From Roseococcus microcysteis (GTDB taxonomy: Bacteria; Pseudomonadota; Alphaproteobacteria; Acetobacterales; Acetobacteraceae), in the NCBI RefSeq assembly GCF_014764365.1, contig NZ_CP061718.1, positions 2,310,501 through 2,374,500 on the forward strand: a stretch of DNA of 64,000 bases, read 5' to 3'. The notes below the pieces were generated by a model. It saw only the letters and a list, made by a program, of their open reading frames with translations. It was not told the DNA's origin and ran no database searches. Position 1 is the first letter of the stretch. The number at the start of each line of letters is the position of its first letter. Both the position numbers and the translations under genes were made by a program. This document shows positions 40,761-48,119 of the stretch, piece after piece.

Positions 40761-41533
40761 GCTGCACTTCCCAGTTCCATGCGGTAGTCCTTCACGACAG
40801 CCCCGCGCGACTGATCGCCGACCTCGCATTCGCGGACGAACACGCGCCGCCCGTCGGCGAGCGTGCGCCAGTGCCCACGGCGAATGTGCCAGCGCGGCGA
40901 AGCGTGTGTTCCGCCGCGAAGCGCGACTGCGGCCGCAACCTGCGTCGTGTCGATTTCGGCGATGCGGTAGGTCCATCCGCGGACACCGTGCTTGGCGAGC
41001 GAAGCGCGCCGCAGCGGCGATACCACGTGATCCCGGAGCTGGGTGCCGACCGACAGCAGGCCAAGCGCACGCCAGACCATGCCGGTGAGCGCCTGAAAGT
41101 ATGGAGTGTGCTCTGCCGGATCGACGAGGGTCGGATGCGCTTCGACGTCCGCGACGCCGTCGGGCAGGAAGCTGGCCCGAGCCAACACGTCGGTCCAGAG
41201 CTTGCGACGGGTGTCGAAGCGAAAGAGGAATGCATCGACGCCCTGCTCGGTCCCGACCGCGTAGGCAACGAGAGATGCGCCGGGATGGAGCTGTTCGGTG
41301 ACCTCGAACAGCACACGCTCGTGAGGCAGCCGCAGCGCGCCGGCCATGATGGTCTGCGACAGCAGCTGGACCTCGTCCGAGTCAAAGCTGGTCTGGTCGG
41401 GAAAGAGGTAGACCGGTGCGGTGAGGACACCGGCGGCATCGACGGGACACCAGAAGCGGTTCGCGTAACGATGAATGTGGCGCTTCAGCGCGTAGGCCAT
41501 CGGCACGGGCGGAGATGGCGAAGGTGACCTCAC
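40757..41533 (-). CDS. Hypothetical phage protein in the recombination cluster
   Basis: The product is about 258 aa. GTG 41533 is preferred because GGGAGG lies seven bases upstream and the codon overlaps the previous stop (GTGA); ATG 41500 would shorten it by 11 residues. The sequence KRHIHRYANRFWCPVDAAGV, FEVTEQLHPGASLVAYAVGT, ADVEAHPTLVDPAEHTPYFQ and RWHIRRGHWRTLADGRRVFV is not a family I know. The C-terminal RRGHWRTL/RRVFVRECEVGD portion recalls a small beta module seen in other phage proteins. It lies between a Cas4-like nuclease and the helicase, so a DNA-processing role is likely. Confidence 0.5.
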   Translation of the reverse strand: MRSPSPSPPVPMAYALKRHIHRYANRFWCPVDAAGVLTAPVYLFPDQTSFDSDEVQLLSQTIMAGALRLPHERVLFEVTEQLHPGASLVAYAVGTEQGVDAFLFRFDTRRKLWTDVLARASFLPDGVADVEAHPTLVDPAEHTPYFQALTGMVWRALGLLSVGTQLRDHVVSPLRRASLAKHGVRGWTYRIAEIDTTQVAAAVALRGGTHASPRWHIRRGHWRTLADGRRVFVRECEVGDQSRGAVVKDYRMELGSAA

Positions 41534-42303
41534 GGGTTGGCCTCCCAGCAGCGGGCCGCGTAGGGACAGAAGCGGCAGAGGAAGAAATCGGCGTGGGCGG
41601 CGATGCGCGGGGGCAACTCGCCGGCCTCGGCAGCGCGGAGGATGTCGACGGCCCGATCGGACAGGCGCTGCGCCTCGGCTGCATCGAAGGGCACCGCCTC
41701 GTGGTGCAGGGCGAGGGTGTCGCGGTTCAGCGCGGTCAGCAGCGCCACCTCGAGCTCGAGATAGGCCATGTAGAGCTGGACCTGTGCGAAGTAGACCGGC
41801 TTGGACTGGCGTAGGCCGTGCTTGACGAGGTCGTTCCACGACTTCTGGCCGAGGGCCTTGTGCTCCCACAGGGAAGGCCAGCGGATGCCGACATCGGGAC
41901 CCGCGACGATGACGCCATCGGCATGCCCACGCAGCTTTCCGCCTGCGGCGGCAAAGCCGAACTGCTCGCCATCGGCGCCGCGGTCACGCAGATCGAAGCC
42001 CGCCTGGCGGAGCCATCGGATGGACAGCGTCTCGAACTGGTGTCCCGCATCGAAGACGCGCAGTGTGCCGCCGTCGAAATCGCGGCCCGCATCCTTCGGG
42101 GTATGCGCCACCTCGTAGACCAGCTTTCGCGCGCAGGCCTCGCCGATCCGGCTGCCACCGAGATAGTCGCGCGGGCGCTGCCGTTGGTTGCGCGCGACCA
42201 GTGCGGCATCGACATGCGCATTGATGCGGGCGGTGGTGTCGGCCATGCCGTGCGCGGCGCGTCCGTAGACCAGGCCGGATTGGTGGTTGAGGTCGAGGAT
42301 CAT
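41530..42303 (-). CDS. PD-(D/E)XK nuclease, Cas4/AddB-like with Fe-S cysteines
   Basis: The product is 257 aa. A RecB-type nuclease core is seen: GKLRGHADGVIVAGPD (catalytic Asp, about residue 129), SLWEHKALGQKSW (E-x-K, about 148-150) and FAQVQLYMAYLEL (the Q-x-x-x-Y helix, about 173-180). Four cysteines, C57 (GEACARK) plus C243, C246 and C252 (FLCRFCPYAARCW), are spaced as in Cas4/AddB 4Fe-4S domains. Such exonucleases pair with phage single-strand annealing or RecA-like recombinases, and one lies 1.2 kb upstream. It likely resects phage DNA ends for recombination. All key residues are present. Confidence 0.75.
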   Translation of the reverse strand: MILDLNHQSGLVYGRAAHGMADTTARINAHVDAALVARNQRQRPRDYLGGSRIGEACARKLVYEVAHTPKDAGRDFDGGTLRVFDAGHQFETLSIRWLRQAGFDLRDRGADGEQFGFAAAGGKLRGHADGVIVAGPDVGIRWPSLWEHKALGQKSWNDLVKHGLRQSKPVYFAQVQLYMAYLELEVALLTALNRDTLALHHEAVPFDAAEAQRLSDRAVDILRAAEAGELPPRIAAHADFFLCRFCPYAARCWEANP

Positions 42304-42311
42304 GGGTGTCC

Positions 42312-42767
42312 TCAAAATGGAATCGGGTCGTCGAGCGGATCCCGCTCGGCGGCCTGGCGCTGCATGGATGCCTGGAAGCCGTCCACGCAGGCCTCGATGA
42401 TGCGGTCGATTTCTGACGCACTGCGGTCGTGGAACGGCGCCATGAGGTTCAGCTCCACCAGCACCTCGGCGAGCGGCCGGCGCGCGTCCTTCACCGCGCG
42501 CTCCTCCATCTGCGTTTTGTCGATCACGCCGTTGGACCTTCGGCCCAGCGCGCCACCTGCCTCGCAACACCGCATTGAGCAGAAGCGGTGATGCGGGAAT
42601 TCGCCCCAGCGAAGCTGGTGGATGTAGCCGAAGCCCTTCGCCTCCCGACCGCAGAGCGCACAGGTGAGCCGACGCACCTGGTCCTCGGGCGAGCAGCCGC
42701 GCGGCTGTGGCAGGGACTGGGCCGCAGCACGCGGCTGCGCCGGCCGCGTCCAGCGGCGACGAACCAT
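42312..42767 (-). CDS. DUF6511 zinc-binding phage protein
   Basis: The product is 151 aa. A zinc site (LTCALCGREAKGFGYIHQLR, then HHRFCSMRCCEAGG) is followed by IDKTQMEERAVKDARRPLAE, VLVELNLMAPFHDRSASEID and IIEACVDGFQASMQRQ. This is the full pattern of DUF6511, common in alphaproteobacterial prophages. Function is unknown; the Cys pairs and the basic N-terminus suggest nucleic-acid binding. It is placed between the single-strand-binding-like protein and the nuclease in the recombination module. Confidence 0.65.
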   Translation of the reverse strand: MVRRRWTRPAQPRAAAQSLPQPRGCSPEDQVRRLTCALCGREAKGFGYIHQLRWGEFPHHRFCSMRCCEAGGALGRRSNGVIDKTQMEERAVKDARRPLAEVLVELNLMAPFHDRSASEIDRIIEACVDGFQASMQRQAAERDPLDDPIPF

Positions 42768-42774
42768 CGGCGCA

Positions 42775-43521
42775 TCACCCGTTCAACCAGGCCGGGCCGC
42801 CTGCCGCCGGCGCCGGGGCGGGCGGAGCCGCGGGTTGCGGCGCGGCGGGGGCGGGGCTCGCGGTGGCCGGGCGTTCCCACATGCGGGGCGCCGGAGCCGC
42901 GGGCGCGGCGGCAGCCGTGCCCGACCAGGCGGGCGGCGTGGTGGCGGCTGCGGCCGGCGGACGCGCCGGCCGGTGGCTGGGCGCCGCCGCCACGACTTCG
43001 CCGGCCATGACCTTGGCGTATTCCGGCTCGCCCGGCAGCACGACACGGTCCAGGCGATTGCTGTCGGAATAACGGGGGTCGTTGGCGGGCTCGACGCGCA
43101 CCTTCGCAGCGAAGGTGATCCCGTGAAGGTCGGACAGACCGCGCAGCATGCGCTTGGCCTTCGCCGCCTCGCTCATGTCCTGCGAGTCCAGCCCGAGCGC
43201 GCTGTCGATCATGGCCCGGAAGACCCCCTTCGAGATCTTCCAGCCGATCGACACACCCTGCTCGTCCACCTTCCCGCCGACGACCGTGAAGGTCTGCCAG
43301 AACTTGCGGCGGATGTGCGGGCCCGCCGTGACGGTGAACTCGCAGTCCAGCATCTTCACGTCGCTGCCCTGCGTCTTCGTCGCCTTGAGCAGGCCGCGAT
43401 CTGCCTCGCCCTGGCCATCCAGTCCACCCTTGCGGAGGTGCATGATGACCTTCACGAAGCTGCCGTCCGGGATGAGGTCGGAGCCGCGCGGCAGTTCGGC
43501 ATCGTTCATGTCATAGGTCAT
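42775..43521 (-). CDS. Single-strand DNA-binding-like phage protein with Pro/Ala tail
   Basis: The product is 248 aa. Residues 1-165 are a compact domain: GSFVKVIMHLRKGGLDGQGE, DVKMLDCEFTVTAGPHIRRK and FWQTFTVVGGKVDEQGVSIG. This is a strand pattern reminiscent of OB-fold proteins of the DUF669 kind that phages use as SSB. Residues 175-248 are Ala/Pro-rich and disordered, ending in AAGGPAWLNG, similar in style to the protein-docking tails of SSBs. The gene sits directly downstream of, and overlapping, the Sak4-like ATPase gene, the usual partner of a phage SSB. The family call is inferred. Confidence 0.5.
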   Translation of the reverse strand: MTYDMNDAELPRGSDLIPDGSFVKVIMHLRKGGLDGQGEADRGLLKATKTQGSDVKMLDCEFTVTAGPHIRRKFWQTFTVVGGKVDEQGVSIGWKISKGVFRAMIDSALGLDSQDMSEAAKAKRMLRGLSDLHGITFAAKVRVEPANDPRYSDSNRLDRVVLPGEPEYAKVMAGEVVAAAPSHRPARPPAAAATTPPAWSGTAAAAPAAPAPRMWERPATASPAPAAPQPAAPPAPAPAAGGPAWLNG

Positions 43522-44372
43522 GGCATCACCCCCTTGGTGGCGTTGGTGCTGGTGGCGTTGATCTTGCGGAGCAGGGCGGCGAGGTCCGCGGGCTCGGTCT
43601 CGTCGAGACGGCCGGAGCGATCCTTCGCGGGCAGCCCGAAGCTATTGCCGGCACGGCAGACGAGGCGACGCTCGGTTCCGCGCTCCGGGTCGTATCGCCA
43701 GGCGTCACCTTCGCGGCTGAACAGCCCCATGGTGACGACCTGATCGACGATGCCCGGCAGTTCGCGCGCGGCCTTGCCGCCTTCCATCTGCGGCTGCCAG
43801 GTGACCTTGCCGAACTCGTCGGTCACCTTCTCCAAGATGCCGACCATGATCGTGGTCTTGCCCGGCGCGTGCTGCAGGTGCTTCAGCAGGCCGATGACCT
43901 CGCGCGCCATCAAGCCGTAGGCGCCGCGGGTGTCCGGCTTGCCGGTCTTCTCCGAGAAGGCCTCGGGCCGCGTCTTGGCCCAGGCCATCGCCTGCCGCGT
44001 GAGGTCGGTGATCGAGTCGAGGAACACGATGGATTTGCTGGCGAGCAGCCGCACCAGGTCGGGATGCGCCGCGGCGAGATGCTGATAGTGCCCTTCCGAG
44101 AAGAACCCGGTCGGATCGGCCGCCGGGTTCACACCGCCGGCCAGGCAGGCAAGGTCGATGGCATCTTCGAAGCAGCGGACAGGGATGCTGTCGCCGCGCC
44201 AGTCCTGCACCGACTTGAGGCCGGCCTCGAGGTCGATGCAGAGGGTCTTTTCGGCATGCATCGTTTGGACCTGCGTGGTCTTGCCCACGCCGCTCGGCCC
44301 GAACAGCGCCAGGGTGGTCTTGTTGACGGCGCTTGACAGGCGCTCGTCGGCCGTGACGATGCGGAGTGCCAT
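43518..44372 (-). CDS. RecA-like ATPase, Sak4-type recombinase
   Basis: The product is 284 aa. Walker A is TTLALFGPSGVGKTTQVQTM (about residues 20-38) and Walker B is LASKSIVFLDSITDLTRQ (about 110-127). MAREVIGLLKHLQHAPGKTT and IVDQVVTMGLFSREGD follow. This single-domain RecA core without the RecA termini is typical of Sak4 annealing recombinases. With the SSB-like protein, Cas4-like nuclease and helicase downstream it makes a recombination module. It overlaps both neighbours by 1-4 bases. AAA24-type phage nucleotide-binding protein is an equivalent label. Confidence 0.7.
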   Translation of the reverse strand: MALRIVTADERLSSAVNKTTLALFGPSGVGKTTQVQTMHAEKTLCIDLEAGLKSVQDWRGDSIPVRCFEDAIDLACLAGGVNPAADPTGFFSEGHYQHLAAAHPDLVRLLASKSIVFLDSITDLTRQAMAWAKTRPEAFSEKTGKPDTRGAYGLMAREVIGLLKHLQHAPGKTTIMVGILEKVTDEFGKVTWQPQMEGGKAARELPGIVDQVVTMGLFSREGDAWRYDPERGTERRLVCRAGNSFGLPAKDRSGRLDETEPADLAALLRKINATSTNATKGVMP

Positions 44373-44914
44373 CAGCGACCTCCCCGCATCGAGATGATGC
44401 CGTCAGCATGAGGGCTATCGCGCCGTGCGACGTCGGACATGATGGCGAGGCGATAGGTGGCGCGGCCCGTGCGCACGGTGCGGGCCGGCTCGAAGGCGGC
44501 GCGGATGCGCTCCGGCCAGGCGGTGTAGGCCCGCTCCGAGACCTTGAAGCTGACCTCAACATACTGGCCGGGATCCTCGCCACCGGCACGGATCTGCTCC
44601 GACAGCGCGGCGAGGTGCGTCTGGTCCCATTCCACCTTCTTCGGGAGATCGACGGCGATCTCCACGGCGCCGTCATGGAAGCGGACCGTGCCAGTGTCCT
44701 TGCCGGCCGCGGCACGGGCGCCGATGGCGCGCTGCTCGTAGCGGAGCGCGATCGCGGCCTCGATCCAGTCCTGCATGCGCTTGGCGCCATCCAGCGCCTC
44801 GCGCGCATCGGTCTGCAGCAGCGCCAGATGCTCGGCGGGGAGCGCAATGACGTCGCTCACCGGCATGTGGCGCAGAGCGTCGAGGCTGGGGCGGTTGGTG
44901 CGGGGCGCGTCCAT
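44372..44914 (-). CDS. Hypothetical phage protein
   Basis: The product is 180 aa. The N-terminal region (LDALRHMPVSDVIALPAEHL, LALLQTDAREALDGAKRMQD) is helical and similar in style to small phage proteins that precede Sak4 genes. The centre (GTVRFHDGAVEIAVDLPKKV) is a beta hairpin rich in Val. The C-terminus holds YVEVSFKVSERAYTAWPERI. No family is claimed. The ATG at 44914 overlaps the upstream stop (TGATG); a GTG one codon earlier is an alternative. It probably accompanies DNA recombination. Confidence 0.5.
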   Translation of the reverse strand: MDAPRTNRPSLDALRHMPVSDVIALPAEHLALLQTDAREALDGAKRMQDWIEAAIALRYEQRAIGARAAAGKDTGTVRFHDGAVEIAVDLPKKVEWDQTHLAALSEQIRAGGEDPGQYVEVSFKVSERAYTAWPERIRAAFEPARTVRTGRATYRLAIMSDVARRDSPHADGIISMRGGR

Positions 44915-45255
44915 CACGCGGCCTCCGCGAGCAGCAGCGGCAGGATGGACGACGCATAGCGACGTGGCCGGCGGCGGGCGACGAGGATGTAGGCGTAGTC
45001 CTCATAGCCGTGGCGGCGCTGCACGATATCCGCCAGGCCGAGATCGGCCAGCTTCCAGGCGCGGGCTGCCAGGCGCTGCAGCGCCGTGCGCTCCGGCTCG
45101 GGCAGGCACTGCAGCTGCGGGCAGACCTGCCGGGCGAGCGCGCCGCGGTGATAGGTGATGCGGTCGCCGGGAGCCGCGGCGCCCAGCCAGGTGCAGAGCG
45201 ACGCCTCGGTGAGAGGCTTCGACACTGCGCGGATGTCGGTGATGTTGGTGTCCAT
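44914..45255 (-). CDS. Hypothetical phage protein, first gene of the early operon
   Basis: The product is 113 aa. The region SLCTWLGAAAPGDRITYHRG through QVCPQLQCLPEPER and RLAARAWKLADLGLADIVQR looks like a compact winged-helix protein. It ends in YEDYAYILVARRRPRR. No family is recognised, but the size and fold suggest a small DNA-binding protein. Its start codon is part of a 17-bp motif (45253-45269) that is repeated, inverted, at the start of the integrase operon at 47890-47906. The two operons are therefore probably controlled together. Confidence 0.5.
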   Translation of the reverse strand: MDTNITDIRAVSKPLTEASLCTWLGAAAPGDRITYHRGALARQVCPQLQCLPEPERTALQRLAARAWKLADLGLADIVQRRHGYEDYAYILVARRRPRRYASSILPLLLAEAA

Positions 45256-45269
45256 ACTTAGCCCTACCC
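45253..45269 (-). repeat. 17-bp start-codon motif, copy 1
   Basis: On the minus strand this reads GGGTAGGGCTAAGTATG, with the last ATG being the start of the gene ending at 44914. It is identical to 47890-47906 on the plus strand. A shared operator, promoter element or translation signal is likely. Confidence 0.6.
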
Positions 45270-45288
45270 AGCCCCTCGCCGATGCGTC

Positions 45289-45864
45289 TCAGGCCGCCGC
45301 GGCGATGCCGCCGGCGAGGAGCCGCAGGCGCATTTCGCGGATGCGGCGGTACAGAACCGATCGCGGCATCGGGCCCTGCTGGCCGAGTTCGTGCGGCGTG
45401 CACTGCGTCAGGGCTGCGCAGATGCTGTGGTCGCGCTGGTCGAGGACGGCGCCAGCCCGATCCAGATCGAGGCGGCGGTCCAGCGCGACCACCGCGTCGG
45501 TCTGCTGGCCGCACCACGCCGCATACCCCTCGGATTCGGGGATGATGTCGGCGAGGGTCAGTTCCTCCTCCTGGCCGGGCACCGCGTCGTCGAGCGACGC
45601 CTCATGTCGTTCGCGCTTCTCGCGACGCAGGCGGGTGGCAAGACGGGATGCGCGGTGCTGGAAGCAGACCGTGGCGAAGGCCGCCAACGTCCCGCGCGCC
45701 GCATCGAAGCCGGACAACCGCGCCAGGAGGTCGAGCAGCATGTCCTGCTCCATGTCCTCCTGCTCATGGCTGGGGCGCCCCAGGGTGCGGCAGAGGCGCC
45801 GCGCGTAGCGCTCGGCGAGGGGGTAAACGACATCGAGATCGGCGAGGGAAAGCTGGGTGGGCAT
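45289..45864 (-). CDS. Sigma-70-like RNA polymerase sigma factor of the prophage
   Basis: The product is 191 aa. LAERYARRLCRTLGRPSHEQ, MEQDMLLDLLARLSGFDAAR and GTLAAFATVCFQHRASRLAT correspond to sigma region 2 helices with the core-binding and -10 recognition surface. The C-terminal part (SVLYRRIREMRLRLL) may be a reduced region 4 helix-turn-helix. The acidic segment PGQEEELTLADIIPESEG links them. ATG 45864 has AGGAG upstream. It lies at the head of the minus-strand early region, facing the repressor genes across a 297-bp control region. It may direct late or early phage promoters. Region 4 is weak, so the call is moderate. Confidence 0.6.
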   Translation of the reverse strand: MPTQLSLADLDVVYPLAERYARRLCRTLGRPSHEQEDMEQDMLLDLLARLSGFDAARGTLAAFATVCFQHRASRLATRLRREKRERHEASLDDAVPGQEEELTLADIIPESEGYAAWCGQQTDAVVALDRRLDLDRAGAVLDQRDHSICAALTQCTPHELGQQGPMPRSVLYRRIREMRLRLLAGGIAAAA

Positions 45865-45944
45865 CCGCGGTGGCTCCTGGAGGACGGCTATGACGTCCAC
45901 AAGCAACCACACGACCTGCCGGGGCGGAGAGGCGGAATGGGGCG

Positions 45945-45984
45945 CAATGGGGAATTGAAGCCGCCTGGGATTTATTCCCCAATG
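45945..45984. promoter_or_regulatory. Candidate operator between sigma-like gene and immA/xre
   Basis: CAATGGGGAAT (45945-45955) and ATTCCCCAATG (45974-45984) form an inverted repeat matching at 10 of 11 positions. A further AATGGGG sits at 45936-45942. The site lies in the divergent control region (45865-46161), 80-120 bp from the sigma-like start. A possible -35 TTGACC lies at about 46133. Binding by the XRE protein at 46893-47174 is inferred. Confidence 0.5.
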
Positions 45985-46161
45985 CTAATTCAACGGCTTA
46001 TGGCCGTTTTCGTCGGAAATCAGATGGATAGCCCGGCGATTTCCGCCCCACCCATGCGGGAACTGCTCCCTCAGCCGGTCGCCTGTGGATATCGGGGGTT
46101 GGCGAACAGAAAGGGAACAATGCTGTTGACCAATCGCACAGCAATTCGTCATGATCCCGGC

Positions 46162-46896
46162 ATGTCCATCACCGTTGAGTACCCGCATCACGCCGCCTCG
46201 GGCGCGCCTCGGCCGTTGTCCGCCCAGACCCTCTGGGCCGTCGCCGCGCAGGTACGCCGCCAGGCCATGACGGAGCCTGGTGGATTCGCGCTCCCGCTCG
46301 CCGCACTGGTCGCCGCCACGCGGACAGTGTCGGCGAACGGTCGGGCCATCGTAGTCGCCTGGGAGCTGGACCATCCTGTGCATGATGGCTCCGGGGAGGC
46401 GGTGCTCGGCGTCTGCGAGACGGATCCCGACATGCCAGGCACGGCGCTGGTCTCGGTGAATGCGCGCATGGTGGCCGGCCGGCCGGACCTCGCGATCAGC
46501 ACCGCGGCCCACGAGCTTGGCCACGTGGTGTTCGACGTGCCTGTGGCACTCGGCACGCCAGCGCGGCGGTATCGGTCTGTGACGGCCGGCCCGAGCGCGC
46601 TGCTCGATCGGACCACAGCGGCCTCCGAGCGTCGGGCGAATGAATTCATGGGTGCGCTACTCGCTCCCCCGGTGCAGCTCCATCTCCGGATGCTGGTGCA
46701 CGCGCGGTCGGAGCGGCTGCGCACGGTGCATGCGGCGCATCGGGGTCGGCAGGGCTGCCGCGTCCTGGCGGCCGACAACCCGCCCGAGGTGATCGAGGGC
46801 GTGGTCGCCGCGCTGGCGGGCGACTTCGGCGTATCGGAGCGCTTTATCGCCGTGCGGCTGAGCCGCTACGGCCTGGTTCAAGGAGAGCAACGGTGA
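46162..46896 (+). CDS. ImmA/IrrE-family metallopeptidase
   Basis: The product is 244 aa. The zinc protease motif HELGH is in STAAHELGHVVFDVPVALG (about residues 117-121), with a likely third ligand among ERRANEFMGALLAPP (about 156-170). These are the classic ImmA pair, HEXXH and the E-x-x-A-N-x-F-A helix. ImmA enzymes cleave a phage repressor to trigger induction. Here the gene precedes the XRE gene and overlaps it by four bases, so protease and its likely target are made together. ATG 46162 is chosen as the start. The C-terminal 70 residues are a basic helical extension. Confidence 0.75.
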   Translation: MSITVEYPHHAASGAPRPLSAQTLWAVAAQVRRQAMTEPGGFALPLAALVAATRTVSANGRAIVVAWELDHPVHDGSGEAVLGVCETDPDMPGTALVSVNARMVAGRPDLAISTAAHELGHVVFDVPVALGTPARRYRSVTAGPSALLDRTTAASERRANEFMGALLAPPVQLHLRMLVHARSERLRTVHAAHRGRQGCRVLAADNPPEVIEGVVAALAGDFGVSERFIAVRLSRYGLVQGEQR

Positions 46897-47174
46897 GCTT
46901 TGGATCGGTCATCCGCGAGCGACGGACTGCGCTCGGCATCGGGTTGAACGATTTCGCGGAGCGATTGGAAATCTCAGCGGCCTATTGGTCGCGCATTGAG
47001 CGCGACCAGGAGAATCCGCCCCGTGACGAGCTGATAGAGCGCGCCGCCGCCATTCTCGGCGTGCGGATGGATGACCTGTTCGTCGAGGCGCAGCGACTGC
47101 CGCCCGACATGCGGAAGGATATGGCCAAGGTTGTGCAAGCGTATCGGCGGTTGCGCTTTGTCGGGAAGGGATGA
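46893..47174 (+). CDS. XRE-family repressor
   Basis: The product is 93 aa. Residues 3-62 are a lambda-repressor-like helix-turn-helix: VIRERRTALGIGLNDFAERL, EISAAYWSRIERDQENPPRD and LIERAAAILGVRMDDLF. Only about 25 residues follow, so it lacks the self-cleavage domain. This fits control by the co-expressed ImmA protease instead of RecA-triggered self-cleavage. GTG 46893 overlaps the ImmA stop. It probably binds the inverted repeat at 45945-45984 and represses the sigma-like gene and the lytic region. Confidence 0.8.
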   Translation: MSFGSVIRERRTALGIGLNDFAERLEISAAYWSRIERDQENPPRDELIERAAAILGVRMDDLFVEAQRLPPDMRKDMAKVVQAYRRLRFVGKG

Positions 47175-47866
47175 ATGTCGTGGGCGGCCGAATTGTAAGG
47201 AAGCCCTGCTATGGGCTGGCCGAGATCTGTGAGCGTTGGGGCGTGACGGAATTGGACGTGGCGAATTTCGTCGCGGCCAATGAGCTCACACTCTCCGTCG
47301 TCGTCGCGGGCCTCGCTGTCGAGAAGGGCAGCATCGAGGACGTGAATGATCGGGACTGGTGCCACATCCCGGACGAGCGCAGCTACCTCTCGGGCGCCGC
47401 AGATCTCCACCAGTCGCAGGCCTGGGCCACCCTCATGAATGGGTTCGAGACGATCAGCAGCTTCAAGGCAGAGCCAGGTCGCTACATCAGTATTGAAGCG
47501 CGCGGCGATGACGCGGGCACGATCGTGGTTTCGCGCGAACGGCTGGTCGTCCGGCATGCCGAGCGTTTGCGATTTGAGGCGGAGCAGGAGGTGGGTGAGG
47601 CGACGGCCAGCAGCACAGCCGCTGTCGTGGCGCCGCCACCGGCCGCGCGGGGCGCAGCACCGCGCTATGACTGGGATGCCTTCTGGGCTGAGGCACTGGT
47701 CAGCATGTTCCAGGACGGCCCGCCGGCCACGCTGGCGGAATACGTTCGCCGCATGGAGACGTGGTTTGCTGATCGTGGCGAGCATCCCGATTCCAGCACG
47801 ATCAAGAAGAAGCTGAGCCAGCCCTGGCGGCGGATCGCGCCTCAGTTGGAACGCCGCCGCGCCTGA
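47171..47866 (+). CDS. Hypothetical prophage protein of the lysogeny operon
   Basis: The product is 231 aa and overlaps the repressor gene by four bases. The N-terminus KPCYGLAEICERWGVTELDV and ANFVAANELTLSVVV looks like a MerR/excisionase-like winged helix. A region IISSF-like beta sheet follows (GRYISIEARGDDAGTIVVSR). After an Ala/Pro linker, the C-terminus (AFWAEALVSMFQDGPPATLA, DSSTIKKKLSQPWRRI) resembles the end of other phage regulatory proteins. It may modulate the repressor or act in excision. No family name is claimed. Confidence 0.5.
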   Translation: MNVVGGRIVRKPCYGLAEICERWGVTELDVANFVAANELTLSVVVAGLAVEKGSIEDVNDRDWCHIPDERSYLSGAADLHQSQAWATLMNGFETISSFKAEPGRYISIEARGDDAGTIVVSRERLVVRHAERLRFEAEQEVGEATASSTAAVVAPPPAARGAAPRYDWDAFWAEALVSMFQDGPPATLAEYVRRMETWFADRGEHPDSSTIKKKLSQPWRRIAPQLERRRA

Positions 47867-47889
47867 TTGGGACGGATCGCCGCCGAGGC

Positions 47890-47906
47890 GGGTAGGGCTA
47901 AGTATG
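47890..47906 (+). repeat. 17-bp start-codon motif, copy 2
   Basis: GGGTAGGGCTAAGTATG, with the final ATG being the start of the 71-aa gene. It is identical to the minus-strand sequence at 45269-45253. Confidence 0.6.
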
Positions 47907-48119
47907 AAGCCATCGCCCGTGGGACTGAATGCTCACCTCCCGCCGCACATCCGAGAGGTCTGCGGCATCCTGGCTAGGGGGCTGGTGCGGCTGCGCAGCC
48001 GCGCTGCCGAGGATGAAGCGCGCGATGCCGAGATAGCTCGGGGGGTGGGAGAAATTCGCCTACACTCCACCCCCAGGCAGCGCCTGCATGCGAACCCCAA
48101 CAGGAAGGGACTCGCATGA
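47904..48119 (+). CDS. Small protein preceding the DUF2924-recombinase pair
   Basis: The product is 71 aa. NAHLPPHIREVCGILARGLV and RLRSRAAEDEARDAEIARGV make a conserved N-terminal helix pair that I recognise from small genes placed before DUF2924 and a serine recombinase in alphaproteobacterial elements. Function is unknown. Its ATG is within the 17-bp repeated motif, and its stop overlaps the next start (ATGA at 48116). It is therefore the first gene of a translationally coupled four-gene integration operon. Confidence 0.55.
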   Translation: MKPSPVGLNAHLPPHIREVCGILARGLVRLRSRAAEDEARDAEIARGVGEIRLHSTPRQRLHANPNRKGLA

